Shown here: piece by piece, positions 63,248 to 64,000 of the stretch
Position numbering within the stretch: the first letter of the stretch is position 1
Layout of the letters: every line of letters begins with the position of its first letter
DNA from: Hybos culiciformis
Lineage: Eukaryota > Arthropoda > Insecta > Diptera > Hybotidae
Reading direction: 5' to 3'
DNA: 64,000 bases
Assembly: GCA_964007475.1 (NCBI GenBank)
Contig: OZ023274.1
Span: 1-64,000, forward strand
Position numbers and translations under genes: made by a program
Notes under the pieces: generated by a model
What the model was told of the DNA's origin: nothing
Databases searched by the model: none
Seen by the model: only the letters and a program-made list of their open reading frames with translations

Positions 63248-64000
63248 TATTTTGGCTTAATTTTATTGGGTTTTATTAGTAGGAAGAAAAATAGAAAAAT
63301 TTTGTAAATTTTTTTATTTTTATTTCAAGTGAAAGTGAAATTGTTTTCTCAGCAGCAATATTAATTATTGTTTACTTTGAAGGGAAAATATATTTTTCCA
63401 CGTAGGTATGTGGAAAAATATTAAAAACTAATAAAGAAATTGCTCATCAAAAATTGATTACACTTCACAAAAAAACAACAAAAACACACAAATAATAAAA
63501 TGAACTATGGTTTTTGAATAAATGCGAGTATGTACTGCAAATTGAATCTAATGCCTTGTTCACACTTCGCTAATTTAACATGTTCGAAAGGAGTTAAACA
63601 TCTTTGGAAAATCGACCGTTCAAACGATGTTTTTCATATGTTAACATGTTTAGCACTGTCAGATAAAGAATTTCAAATAATACCGGAGATAAGCTCAAAG
63701 GAACTGACGCGCCCAAAAAAGTTAAAATATATGAAGTTGTGTCAAGGTTAAAGACTCGCGCGTCATTTATCTTGAGTGTATCTCCACCTTTATAAAATTT
63801 CAAAGTCAAAAATGACATACCAAGTAAAAATTAATGCATACTAAATATTGCCTAACATAATATTATTCAAAAATTACTCGTTCATCCCTGAAAATTAACA
63901 TGTTTTTGTAGAAACATGTTGAAGAACGTGTTTCTATTTCAATTTTTTTACTATGAAAAAACAACATCAAAAACACCAACGGAACATGTTCGTCGTCCGA
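63248..64000. other. Intron or 3' region of the receptor gene, with AACATGTT repeats
   Basis: A perfect hairpin (TATTTTTCCAC and its complement around GTAGGTAT) lies at 63391-63420. From about 63550, GCCTTGTTCACACTTCGC begins a stretch with five AACATG or ACATGTT copies (near 63577, 63642, 63898, 63913 and 63984). This looks like the left part of a non-autonomous DNA element cut by the window edge. Two overlapping frames on opposite strands (63530-63751 and 63594-63818) have no recognisable domain and are not called. Confidence 0.4.

Noticed and set aside
63530..63818. Two overlapping frames on opposite strands downstream of the receptor
   Set aside because: Neither has a domain, both cover the same AACATGTT-rich stretch, and the region is better explained as intron or mobile DNA.

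Overview
The window is AT-rich, intron-bearing, repeat-dominated eukaryotic nuclear DNA, most likely from an insect. The reasons are a class C-type seven-transmembrane receptor with long AAT/AAC-coded Asn runs, a CACTA-like transposon carrying a spliced DUF4806-type gene, tRNA-like pol III modules, a Jockey/CR1-type non-LTR tail, and hAT and PIF/Harbinger non-autonomous elements. I saw no bacterial operons, CRISPR array or rRNA. The species cannot be named from the sequence.

Layout. 1-15483: a nearly perfect 186-bp satellite (about 83 copies). 15484-18734: non-coding DNA with a tRNA-like pol III module and a 5'-truncated non-LTR retrotransposon tail. 18735-44490: a long-period array of about 1.92-kb (long) and 1.12-kb (short) units in a mosaic higher-order order. 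It is broken near its right end by a MITE with a 273-bp duplication and by a PIF/Harbinger-like foldback element, and it ends in a large inverted repeat. 44795-49358: further minisatellites, including a ~108-bp array with a 1.0-kb hAT-type element inserted (8-bp target duplication visible). 49734-49905: a strong hairpin. 52332-58371: a decayed ~6.0-kb CACTA/EnSpm-like transposon holding a broken transposase gene and a six-exon DUF4806-type gene, both on the minus strand, with a poly-C MITE nested in it. 61240-63246: the only convincing host gene, a class C-like GPCR exon whose apparent stop lies inside a splice-donor consensus, so the gene probably continues beyond this exon.

The most informative result is structural. 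The 186-bp satellite and the ~149-bp subrepeat inside the 1.9-kb array share an ungapped block of about 50 bp, so the two neighbouring satellites appear to be diverged members of one family. The transposon preserves splice sites and mostly matching intron phases in its second gene even though both of its genes carry frameshifts. No new defence or metabolic system is evident; the novelty here lies in satellite and transposon architecture.
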